Assembly: GCA_013003515.1 (NCBI GenBank)
Contig: JABDIW010000109.1
Span: 1-5,759 of the forward strand
Direction of reading: 5' to 3'
From: Acidimicrobiia bacterium
GTDB lineage: Bacteria > Actinomycetota > Acidimicrobiia > Spongiisociales > UBA5794
DNA: 5,759 nt
The translations under genes were made by a program, and so were the position numbers. The notes under the pieces are model-generated. The model saw only the letters and a program-made list of their open reading frames with translations, searched no databases and was not told the origin of the DNA. Of this stretch, positions 1 to 5,205 are shown in pieces. Position 1 is the first letter of the stretch; each line of letters starts with the position of its first letter.

Positions 1-152
1 TCGATGACCGCCTGCTCCGCCGCCCGGTCGACCTCCGTCACCGGATCCGATCGACCCTTGTACTCGGTGAGGAACGCGCCTCCGAAGCGGTCCCTGACGA
101 TGTCGGCTCCTGCGGTGGCGGCGGCAATGGCCACCTCGAGATCTGTCGTCAT
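1..152 (-). CDS. Inositol monophosphatase family protein, N-terminal part (cut by window edge)
   Basis: Reading the minus strand from the ATG at 152 gives 50 residues before the window ends, so most of the protein, including the metal-binding core, lies outside. The visible part begins MTTDLEVAIAAATAGADIV and continues to a K-x-x-x-D-P-V-T-E-V-D-x-A-A-E stretch (about residues 32-46). This is the N-terminal hallmark of the inositol monophosphatase / 3'(2'),5'-bisphosphate nucleotidase / histidinol-phosphatase family (SuhB, CysQ and HisN relatives): an amphipathic helix, a substrate-side lysine, then the 'VTxxD' turn and helix. These enzymes are Mg-dependent soluble phosphatases. Which substrate this one uses cannot be decided without the rest. 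The gene is divergent from the lnt homologue, with 77 bases between the start codons. There is no good Shine-Dalgarno, and the ATG may be read from a leaderless transcript. Confidence 0.8.
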   Translation of the reverse strand, partial: MTTDLEVAIAAATAGADIVRDRFGGAFLTEYKGRSDPVTEVDRAAEQAVI

Positions 153-158
153 GAGGCG

Positions 159-164
159 AGGCTA
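159..164 (-). promoter_or_regulatory. Candidate -10 element for leaderless phosphatase mRNA
   Basis: On the minus strand this hexamer reads TAGCCT, fitting the actinobacterial -10 pattern TANNNT. It ends exactly 6 bases before the ATG at 152, the spacing expected if transcription starts at the A of the start codon. The lack of a Shine-Dalgarno in front of this ATG fits. A six-base match with three fixed bases is weak evidence alone. Confidence 0.35.
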
Positions 165-214
165 GGTCCTCGGACCGGCTTCGCATTCCCCGATCCTTTG
201 ATCGTCCAAGTCGG

Positions 215-220
215 TACGCT
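215..220 (+). promoter_or_regulatory. Candidate -10 element for the lnt homologue
   Basis: TACGCT fits TANNNT and ends 9 bases before the ATG at 230, which would give a leader of only a few bases. No Shine-Dalgarno sits in front of this ATG, so near-leaderless translation is plausible. The 5-bp hairpin sequence at 191-204 lies just upstream. This is weaker than the element for the divergent phosphatase. Confidence 0.2.
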
Positions 221-229
221 CCGTCTCCC

Positions 230-1732
230 ATGTGGATCCCCTACGTCACCGCGGCAGCAAGTGGCCTGCTCCTGGTTCTTGCGTTCCCCCCGTTCGATTT
301 CGGGGTGCTGGCGTTCGTCGCTCCGGTACCGCTGCTGTGGGGGCTGCGCCATACCGAGAGGCCCGGGACCGCGCTGGCCGCCGGCTTCGTCTTCGGTGCG
401 ATCTTCTTCGGGATTCTGCTGCGCTGGATCCTCGTGATCGGTGCGGTGGCGTGGGTCCCGCTCACCGTGTACCTGGCTTCCACTGCAGCGGCATACGCGT
501 TCCTCGTCTGGTTCGTCCGCCTCTGGCCGGCATGGCGATGGTGGCTGGTGGTCATCGGCGGTTGGGCGCTGTGGGAGTTCCTCCGCGCTCGATTCCCGTT
601 CGGCGGGTTTCCCTGGGGAGGCCTGGGGTATGCGGCAGCCGGCAACCCGGGTGCCCTGGGTGCGACGCAATGGGTCGGCCCGACCGGCTGGACCGTGCTG
701 GCGGTGGCAGTGGCTGCGGGGGTCGTGCTGGTGATCGAGGATCATCGGCACTGGCGCCACGCCGTCGACTCGTTGGCCGTCGTCCTGCTGCTGGTCCTCT
801 GCGGTGCATTGTTTGCGCCGAGCGCCGACGGTGACGAGGTCCGCGTCGCTGTGGTTCAGGGCAACTCTCCATGTCCGATGACGCGATGTCAGAACGAGAA
901 CAAGCGGATCTACGAGTCCCATATGGCTCTGACCCAGAGGCTCGTCGAGGGAACGGTCGATCTGGTCGTGTGGGCCGAGAACTCCACCGGGTCCCCATAC
1001 GAGCCGGAAGGGAACCCGGACGTCGCCGAGGCCATTGCCTCCGAAGCGCAGCGTCTCGGCGCCTACGTGATGGTGAGCGGTACCCGATCGGCGGGCCCCG
1101 GGGAATTCGCGAACGTGAACATGCTGTGGTCACCTTCCGGGCTCAAGGTGGGGGAGTACTTCAAGCAGCACCCGGTCCCCTTCGGTGAGTACGTCCCGTT
1201 CCGATCCGCCCTCGACTTCATACCCCAGCTCGAGCGGGTGCCGCGGGACATGGTGCGGGGCGACGAGACCGTCGTCTTCTCGATGGTCGGGGGCGATCTC
1301 GGATCGTTGATCTCGTTCGAGGGCGCCTTCATACGGCACCTCCGGGCGAGTGTCAGGGAGGGCGCCGAGTTGCTGGTCGTGGCCACCAACGAATCCTCGT
1401 ACGGCGAGGGCCCCGCAGCCGATCAGTTCATCGACATGACCCGGGTAGGGGCGGCGGCGATGGGCATGGACCTGGTGCATGCCGCCATCACCGGCAAGTC
1501 CACGATCATCGCCGCAGACGGCACCTACGGCGATACGACAGACCTGCTTTCCACCGAGGTGCTGTTCGGTCGAGCGGCATTCCGTGACGCCGGCTCCACG
1601 CTCTATGCGCGTTTCGGGGATGTCCTTTCCACCCTTGCCATCGTCATTGCCCTGGCACTCCTCGCCTCTCCGATTGCCGACCGGATCCGTCGGAGGGGAA
1701 TAGATCATCCGGATCAAGGGTTGACAACGTAG
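230..1732 (+). CDS. lnt: Apolipoprotein N-acyltransferase homologue with Ser at the catalytic Cys position
   Basis: Five hundred residues, close to the 512 of E. coli Lnt, the membrane enzyme that adds the third acyl chain to lipoproteins. The N-terminal part has about seven hydrophobic helices (roughly 5-20, 25-39, 46-70, 73-98, 103-119, 149-168, 180-196), with the family's FPPFD (19-23) and GFPWGGLGY (126-134) motifs. A nitrilase-fold domain covers about 203-445, and a last helix lies at 464-483 after the STLYARFGD motif. The expected active-site positions are E250 (VVWAENST), K312 (FKQHPVPFGEY) and E320. The nucleophile motif, C-Y/F-E in known Lnt, here reads ISFE, giving S362, while the following Glu (E364) is kept. 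The family 'SNDAWFG'-type motif is TNESSYG (386-392), lacking the Trp. A C-x4-C pair (C215, C220) opens the nitrilase domain. Family membership is firm. N-acyltransferase activity is doubtful unless serine can serve as nucleophile. The ATG at 230 is chosen because the first helix starts at once. Confidence 0.85.
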   Translation: MWIPYVTAAASGLLLVLAFPPFDFGVLAFVAPVPLLWGLRHTERPGTALAAGFVFGAIFFGILLRWILVIGAVAWVPLTVYLASTAAAYAFLVWFVRLWPAWRWWLVVIGGWALWEFLRARFPFGGFPWGGLGYAAAGNPGALGATQWVGPTGWTVLAVAVAAGVVLVIEDHRHWRHAVDSLAVVLLLVLCGALFAPSADGDEVRVAVVQGNSPCPMTRCQNENKRIYESHMALTQRLVEGTVDLVVWAENSTGSPYEPEGNPDVAEAIASEAQRLGAYVMVSGTRSAGPGEFANVNMLWSPSGLKVGEYFKQHPVPFGEYVPFRSALDFIPQLERVPRDMVRGDETVVFSMVGGDLGSLISFEGAFIRHLRASVREGAELLVVATNESSYGEGPAADQFIDMTRVGAAAMGMDLVHAAITGKSTIIAADGTYGDTTDLLSTEVLFGRAAFRDAGSTLYARFGDVLSTLAIVIALALLASPIADRIRRRGIDHPDQGLTT

Positions 1733-1748
1733 TACTTAGTGATAAACA
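1721..1748 (+). promoter_or_regulatory. Candidate promoter of the zinc-finger / cobalamin regulator operon
   Basis: A perfect -35 hexamer TTGACA (1721-1726) lies within the last codons of lnt. At 16 bases' spacing, TAAACA (1743-1748) is a weak -10 with only three of six consensus matches. The stretch around 1727-1755 is markedly A+T richer than its surroundings, as expected of a promoter in high-GC DNA. Initiation near 1755 would give a leader of about 85 bases before the ATG at 1841. No other good promoter is visible before the operon. Confidence 0.5.
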
Positions 1749-1760
1749 TATTGGTACTAC
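1721..1760 (+). repeat. 22-bp-period direct repeat over the promoter, candidate operator
   Basis: Two copies of the pattern TnnACAnnnTnGTACT occur at 1721-1736 and 1743-1758, exactly 22 bases apart, which is about two helical turns, with the first ACA inside the -35 hexamer. Ten of 22 positions agree, all inside that pattern. CarH-type regulators bind head-to-tail 11-bp repeats overlapping a promoter (family knowledge, recalled), and a 22-bp period equals two such units, although the middle unit at 1732 does not match. The same stretch also contains an inverted repeat, GTAGTAC (1729-1735) with GTACTAC (1754-1760). Binding by the downstream HTH-cobalamin protein is inference. Confidence 0.45.
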
Positions 1761-1762
1761 CA

Positions 1763-1825
1763 AGGGCGAGCAGGGCGCCGGCTTCCCACCCTTTCCCCCT
1801 CCCCATCCGGCGCCCTGCCCTCCCT
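1763..1825 (+). promoter_or_regulatory. Long inverted repeat (leader hairpin) before the zinc-finger gene
   Basis: GCAGGGCGCCGG (1770-1781) is perfectly complementary to CCGGCGCCCTGC (1807-1818). AGGG at 1763-1766 can add four more pairs with CCCT at 1822-1825 across small internal mismatches. The loop (1782-1806) is 25 bases of almost pure pyrimidine. There is no U-run after the stem, so it does not look like an intrinsic terminator, and its position between the candidate promoter and the start at 1841 makes it a leader structure. Its 3' edge touches the bases that can pair with the Shine-Dalgarno, so a role in translation or in stopping read-through from lnt is possible. Confidence 0.6.
1785..1804 (-). 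other. G-quadruplex-type sequence in the hairpin loop
   Basis: On the plus strand there are four C-runs: 1785-1787, 1789-1791, 1795-1799 and 1801-1804. The minus strand therefore has four G-runs of 4, 5, 3 and 3 with linkers of 1, 3 and 1 bases, which meets the usual G3+N1-7 quadruplex rule with very short linkers. It sits exactly between the arms of the inverted repeat. The G-rich strand is the template strand of the operon, so a quadruplex would form in DNA rather than in the mRNA. Folding in the cell is not shown. Confidence 0.5.
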
Positions 1826-1827
1826 CC

Positions 1828-1834
1828 AAGGAGG
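1828..1834 (+). promoter_or_regulatory. Very strong Shine-Dalgarno with its own complement beside it
   Basis: AAGGAGG lies 6 bases before the ATG at 1841 and is the strongest ribosome binding site in the window. It decides the start of the zinc-finger gene against a longer reading frame beginning at 1739. The five bases CCTCC at 1823-1827 are the exact complement of GGAGG at 1830-1834, so a small stem could hide the site. Confidence 0.75.
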
Positions 1835-1840
1835 TGTGTC

Positions 1841-2053
1841 ATGGCAACAACAGCATTGATGGCGACCCGACCGGGACAGGGCGGTCGTCGCAGGCCCAAG
1901 ACGTACGGGGGCAACCGGCGATGTCACTCCGACATGTGTGACACCCGACTCTCCCGGTACAACAACAGCGAGTTCTGCTTCCGTCACGCCCCGGTGAAGT
2001 ACCCACGGCTTCGTGGCGTGTTCACCGAGGAGTACGAGGCTTCCCGCGCCTAG
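1841..2053 (+). CDS. Small single-zinc-finger protein, function unknown
   Basis: Seventy residues, starting behind a near-ideal AAGGAGG. The N-terminal 27 residues are basic (R-G-x-x-x-R-R-R-P-K) and probably disordered. Then comes a likely metal site C28-x4-C33-x12-C46-x2-H49, containing CDTRLSRYNNSEFCFRH. The phrase 'C-x-T-x-L-S-R-Y-N-x-x-x-x-C' is, from memory, shared with zinc-ribbon-like segments attached to actinobacterial helix-turn-helix regulators, so this could be a free-standing version. The tail (about 52-68, KYPRLRGVFTEEYEASR) is charged. There is no signal peptide or membrane segment, so it should be cytosolic, and the basic N-terminus would suit nucleic-acid binding. It ends 16 bases before the HTH-cobalamin regulator and almost certainly shares its mRNA, which suggests a regulatory partner role. 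I cannot name the family. Confidence 0.8.
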   Translation: MATTALMATRPGQGGRRRPKTYGGNRRCHSDMCDTRLSRYNNSEFCFRHAPVKYPRLRGVFTEEYEASRA

Positions 2054-2069
2054 GCGCGAGAATCACCCG

Positions 2070-2867
2070 ATGCCACCGAAGACCCTGACCCTTCACGAGG
2101 CGGCCGAGTCGCTCGGTGTGCACTACATGACGGTGTATCGGTACGTTCGACTCGGCATGCTTCCCGCTACCAAGACCAAGGGAGCATGGGCGGTGTCTGC
2201 CGCCGATCTCGAGCGGTTCTCAGCAACTCCGAAGCCGAAGCGGGGCCGGGCTCCCTGGAAGGACCGGTTCCGCTCTCGGCTGCTCGCCGGCGACGAAGCA
2301 GGCGCCTGGGGTGTCATCGAGGCAGCCCTCGCTTCCGGACTTGCCCCTCGCGATGTGTACCTCAAGGTGATTTCAGGGGCCATGCGAGACATCGGTGAAG
2401 CGTGGCATCGTGATGAGATCGGCATCGCCGCAGAGCACAGGGCGACCGCGATAACGCAGCGCCTGGTGGGTCGCCTCAGCCAGACGATGGCGCGTCGCGG
2501 GCCCTGTCGCGGCAGCGTCGTACTCGCCGGTCCCGAGGGCGAGCGACACGACCTTCCCCTCGCGATCATCTCCGACTTGTTGAGGTCGGAGGGCTACGAC
2601 GTCACCAATCTCGGTTGTGATCTCCCGCCGGAGTCCATTGCAGAGGTCGTCGACGAGAACCCTGGGGCTGTCCTGGGTTTGAGTGTGTCCGGACCCCAGG
2701 GTCGCAAGAAGCTGCGTGTCGCGGTGACCACGGTCCGTAAGGGCCGACCCGAAGTGCGGATCATGGTCGGAGGGATCGCGGCGGATGCCCAGCTCGCAAA
2801 ATCGGTGGCGGCCGACGTCTACGTCGAGGACGTCGACGCAGCGCTGGAGTACCTGGCGTCCGCCTGA
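2070..2867 (+). CDS. HTH regulator with CarH/LitR-type adenosylcobalamin-binding domains (candidate light sensor)
   Basis: 265 residues in three parts. Residues 5-50 form an excisionase/BldC-like helix-turn-helix (LTLHEAAESLGVHYMTVYRY, then a GAW wing), which lacks the longer tail of a full MerR domain. Residues about 64-138 match the four-helix cobalamin cap and contain W112-x9-E122-H123, the signature that in CarH holds the adenosyl group. Residues about 147-263 form a Rossmann-type B12 domain with E158-R-H160 (H160 would be the lower ligand), LSVSG (204-208) and VGG (233-235). In CarH the H-to-H spacing is 35 residues and here it is 37. The usual Gly after E-x-H-x-x is Pro163. CarH proteins bind DNA as AdoCbl-bound tetramers in the dark and release it in light. 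The same behaviour is inferred here. The ATG at 2070 is preferred over a GTG at 2013, which would add 19 residues without domain content and overlap the zinc-finger gene. No strong ribosome site is seen, so translational coupling is likely. Confidence 0.87.
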   Translation: MPPKTLTLHEAAESLGVHYMTVYRYVRLGMLPATKTKGAWAVSAADLERFSATPKPKRGRAPWKDRFRSRLLAGDEAGAWGVIEAALASGLAPRDVYLKVISGAMRDIGEAWHRDEIGIAAEHRATAITQRLVGRLSQTMARRGPCRGSVVLAGPEGERHDLPLAIISDLLRSEGYDVTNLGCDLPPESIAEVVDENPGAVLGLSVSGPQGRKKLRVAVTTVRKGRPEVRIMVGGIAADAQLAKSVAADVYVEDVDAALEYLASA

Positions 2868-3829
2868 TCGTCGGGCACGACCCAGGTCCCGGTCTCACCC
2901 TTCAACGCCCCGGCGAGACCGGGGACACTTGTCACCAATCCAGGCCTCCCTATGGCTTCTGCGTAGTCGGCCAGAGCCTCGATCTTCGGCCCCATCGAGC
3001 CGGGAGGGAACTCGCCGGCGTCAAGCAGCTCCCGCGCCTCGCTCACGGTGACCTCGTTGATGACCTGCTCCTGCGGCGTGCCGTAGTGCAGATACGCAGC
3101 AGGCACTGCGGTGAGGATCACCAACCCTGCGGAATGGAGGGATCGGGCCAGCAGTGCCGCGGTGCGGTCCTTGTCGATGACGGCCTCGACTCCCACCAGG
3201 TCCCCATTGGCATCCTCGACCACCGGGATTCCGCCACCGCCTCCGGCGATGACCACATGACCGTGACGGGCTGCGTCGCCGATCGTGTGGAGTTCAACCA
3301 CCCGGCGGGGGTGTGGCGAGGCCACGACCCGGCGCAGCCCGCGGTTGGCCACCTCGACCACGTCCCAGCCCTGCGCTTCGAGCTCGACGCGACGGGACGA
3401 GTCATAGAACGGTCCGATCGGCTTGGTCGGTTTCGAGAACCCGCCGTCATCCGCCTCGACGACGACCTGGGTGGCCACCGTGGCCACCTCCACGTGTCGG
3501 TTGCGGGCCCGAAGCGCGTTGCGCAACGCCCGCGCCAGGAGATAGCCGATGGAGCCCTGGGTCTCGGCGACGAGGACGTCGAGGGGATCTGCGGGAATCT
3601 GGTCTCGGGTCGCCTCGACCCGAAGCAGGATGGTGCCCACCTGGGGACCGTTCCCATGCACCAGGACAAGCCCGGAATGGTCGGGGATGACCATCAGGAG
3701 GGCGGCAGCGAACTCCTCGGCCCGTTGCTCGGCACCTGAAGGGTCATCTGGATCGGGCAGCAGAGCGTTGCCGCCGAACGCGAGTACGAGGGGCCGGTCC
3801 GGTATCTCGTACCAAGGGGCCGTGAACAC
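2819..3829 (-). CDS. arcC: Carbamate kinase
   Basis: 336 residues of the amino-acid-kinase fold, catalysing carbamoyl phosphate + ADP to carbamate + ATP in the cytosol. Motifs in order: GGNAL (19-23), HGNGPQVG (58-65), QGSIGY (91-96), the lid segment SKPTKPIGPFY (132-142) with K133 and K136, SPHP (171-174), GGGGGIP (196-202), the nucleotide-site DKD (219-221), GSMGPKIEA (277-285) and the family end motif GTWVVP (314-319). All key motifs are intact. The GTG start at 3829 follows the aminotransferase stop by 3 bases, so the pair should be co-translated. It gives about 12 residues before the first strand, slightly long for the family. The C-terminus is also long: 17 extra, Ser/Ala/Thr-rich residues follow GTWVVP, because the frame stays open 49 bases into the opposite-strand cobalamin regulator gene. 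No arginine deiminase or carbamoyltransferase is in view. Confidence 0.95.
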   Translation of the reverse strand: MFTAPWYEIPDRPLVLAFGGNALLPDPDDPSGAEQRAEEFAAALLMVIPDHSGLVLVHGNGPQVGTILLRVEATRDQIPADPLDVLVAETQGSIGYLLARALRNALRARNRHVEVATVATQVVVEADDGGFSKPTKPIGPFYDSSRRVELEAQGWDVVEVANRGLRRVVASPHPRRVVELHTIGDAARHGHVVIAGGGGGIPVVEDANGDLVGVEAVIDKDRTAALLARSLHSAGLVILTAVPAAYLHYGTPQEQVINEVTVSEARELLDAGEFPPGSMGPKIEALADYAEAIGRPGLVTSVPGLAGALKGETGTWVVPDDQADARYSSAASTSST

Positions 3830-3832
3830 GTA

Positions 3833-5101
3833 TCAGGCTTCGTACGAAGACAATGCTCGATCGATGATGTCGAGACCGCGGTCCAGATCCTCCATCGACA
3901 CGTTGAGCGGGGGCAGGAACCGGATGACGTTCTCTTTCGGCCCGCAGTCCAGGATGAACAGCCCCTCCTCGAGCCCGACGCTCTTGACGTGCCCGATGGC
4001 AGCGGGATCGGCGTCGAGGTTCTCGTCGACCAGTTCGACTCCGATCATCAGACCGAGCCCGCGGATATCGCCGATCACCGAGTGGGTCTTCTTCATCTCG
4101 GCGAAGCGCGCAAACGAGTGTTCCGAACGCGCCGCCACTCCGGGGAGAACCTCGGTGAGCCCGTCGATCGTTGCAGCCGACGCTGCACAGGAGATCGGGT
4201 TTCCGCCGTATGTGGTGCCGTGAGATCCGGCCGGCCACTGCGAGAACAGTTCCCTGGAGCTGCCCACCGCTGACAGGGGGAAACCGTTGGCGATGCCTTT
4301 GCCGTAGACGACGATGTCGGGCCGCAAGCCGAGTGTGTGGCTACCGAACCACTCCCCGGTGCGGCCGAACCCGGTCTGGACCTCGTCGGCGATCAGCAGG
4401 ATCCCGTGTTCGTCGCAGATCGAGCGCAGCGCCGAGAGGAACGCGGGTGAAGCCGGGTAGTAACCGCCTTCGCCCTGCATCGGCTCGACGAGCATGCACG
4501 CCACTTCACCGGGTGTGATCTCGTGGGCGAGCATCCGGTGCAGCTCGGCGATGGCCATGGCATCGGCGTCCTCCTGGGACATACGCCACTCGAAGGGATG
4601 TGGGAAGGGGGTCACGAACACCGATCCCACCAACGGGTGGTATCCCTGGCGGTACTTCGCCTTGGACGTGGTGTAGCTCACCGATCCCATGGTGCGGCCG
4701 TGGAACCCGCCCCGGAACACGATGATGCCCTGGCGGCCCGTGACCTTGCGGGCCATCTTCACCGATGCCTCCACCGCCTCGGCGCCTGAGTTCATGAAGA
4801 AGACCTGCTCGACAGGGTCAGGGCTGACGGCAACCAGCTTCTCGGCGGCGTCCACGAGCGAGTCGTATCGAAAGGCGCCACCGGCATGCCAGAGACGGTC
4901 GATCTGGTCCAGCACCGCCTGCTTGACGCCCGGGTGCTGGTGCCCGAGGTTGCTGACGGCGATGCCACAGGCGAAGTCGAGGTATTGCTTGCCGTCGGCG
5001 TCGGTGACCCACGTGCCATCGGAGGCAACGATCTCGCGGTCGCTGTCCCATCCGATGACGGGGGCGTAGATGTCCTGGTGGCGGCTGATGAGGTCGGTCA
5101 T
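3833..5101 (-). CDS. gabT: Class III aminotransferase, probably 4-aminobutyrate (GABA) type
   Basis: 422 residues, the normal length for this PLP enzyme family, whose members move an omega-amino group to 2-oxoglutarate or pyruvate. Visible motifs: LDFACGIAVSNLGHQHP (41-57), NSGAEA (104-109, PLP phosphate), GGFHGRT (131-137, ring stacking), EPMQGEGGY (206-214), DEVQTGFGRTG (239-249, with D239 contacting the pyridine nitrogen), the Schiff-base lysine K268 in YGKGIANG, TTYGGNP (296-302) and R394 in IRFLPPLN (substrate carboxylate position). The catalytic set is complete. GABA aminotransferase is the best guess from overall style. Ornithine, putrescine or other omega-amino donors cannot be excluded by eye, so the symbol is tentative. 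The ATG at 5101 has a good AAGGAG in front. It is first of a two-gene operon with carbamate kinase, and a 22-bp palindrome lies about 105 bases upstream, a candidate operator. Confidence 0.9.
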   Translation of the reverse strand: MTDLISRHQDIYAPVIGWDSDREIVASDGTWVTDADGKQYLDFACGIAVSNLGHQHPGVKQAVLDQIDRLWHAGGAFRYDSLVDAAEKLVAVSPDPVEQVFFMNSGAEAVEASVKMARKVTGRQGIIVFRGGFHGRTMGSVSYTTSKAKYRQGYHPLVGSVFVTPFPHPFEWRMSQEDADAMAIAELHRMLAHEITPGEVACMLVEPMQGEGGYYPASPAFLSALRSICDEHGILLIADEVQTGFGRTGEWFGSHTLGLRPDIVVYGKGIANGFPLSAVGSSRELFSQWPAGSHGTTYGGNPISCAASAATIDGLTEVLPGVAARSEHSFARFAEMKKTHSVIGDIRGLGLMIGVELVDENLDADPAAIGHVKSVGLEEGLFILDCGPKENVIRFLPPLNVSMEDLDRGLDIIDRALSSYEA

Positions 5102-5111
5102 GGGTGTTCGG

Positions 5112-5117
5112 CTCCTT
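5112..5117 (-). promoter_or_regulatory. Shine-Dalgarno of the aminotransferase gene
   Basis: The minus strand reads AAGGAG, ending 10 bases before the ATG at 5101. It supports that start. Confidence 0.65.
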
Positions 5118-5205
5118 GATCGTGGGGCGGGCTCGTCTGACGGGCCGCGCTCATGGAGCAGCGAACAGATGGCTTCTATCTATGCGAGGAATGCGTGCAG
5201 TCACC

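Noticed and set aside
191..204. Small hairpin CGATC-CTTT-GATCG between the phosphatase and lnt
   Set aside because: Only a 5-bp stem, and GATC-type palindromes are frequent in this DNA. It could be an operator, but nothing supports that beyond the symmetry.
149..922. Open frame of 257 codons on the minus strand opposite lnt
   Set aside because: Composition is low-complexity, rich in Arg, Pro, Gln and Glu as expected of an antisense frame of high-GC DNA. It overlaps a clear lnt and conflicts with the phosphatase start.
1763..1825. Intrinsic terminator for lnt
   Set aside because: The stem is strong, but the loop is 25 bases and no T-run follows. A gene start with a strong ribosome site comes immediately after.
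1739..1840. Upstream extension of the zinc-finger protein from an earlier start at 1739
   Set aside because: The added residues would be encoded by the promoter, hairpin and C-rich loop. The ATG at 1841 has a near-ideal Shine-Dalgarno.
1755..1840. Cobalamin riboswitch in the leader
   Set aside because: The leader is only about 85 bases and is dominated by one stem with a pyrimidine loop. There is no B12-box-like conserved element or multi-arm layout.
2013..2069. Earlier GTG start for the cobalamin regulator
   Set aside because: It would add 19 residues without domain content and overlap the zinc-finger gene out of frame. The HTH begins right after the ATG at 2070.
3086..3739. Open frame of 217 codons on the plus strand opposite carbamate kinase
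   Set aside because: Antisense shadow of a gene with every family motif intact. No recognisable domain.
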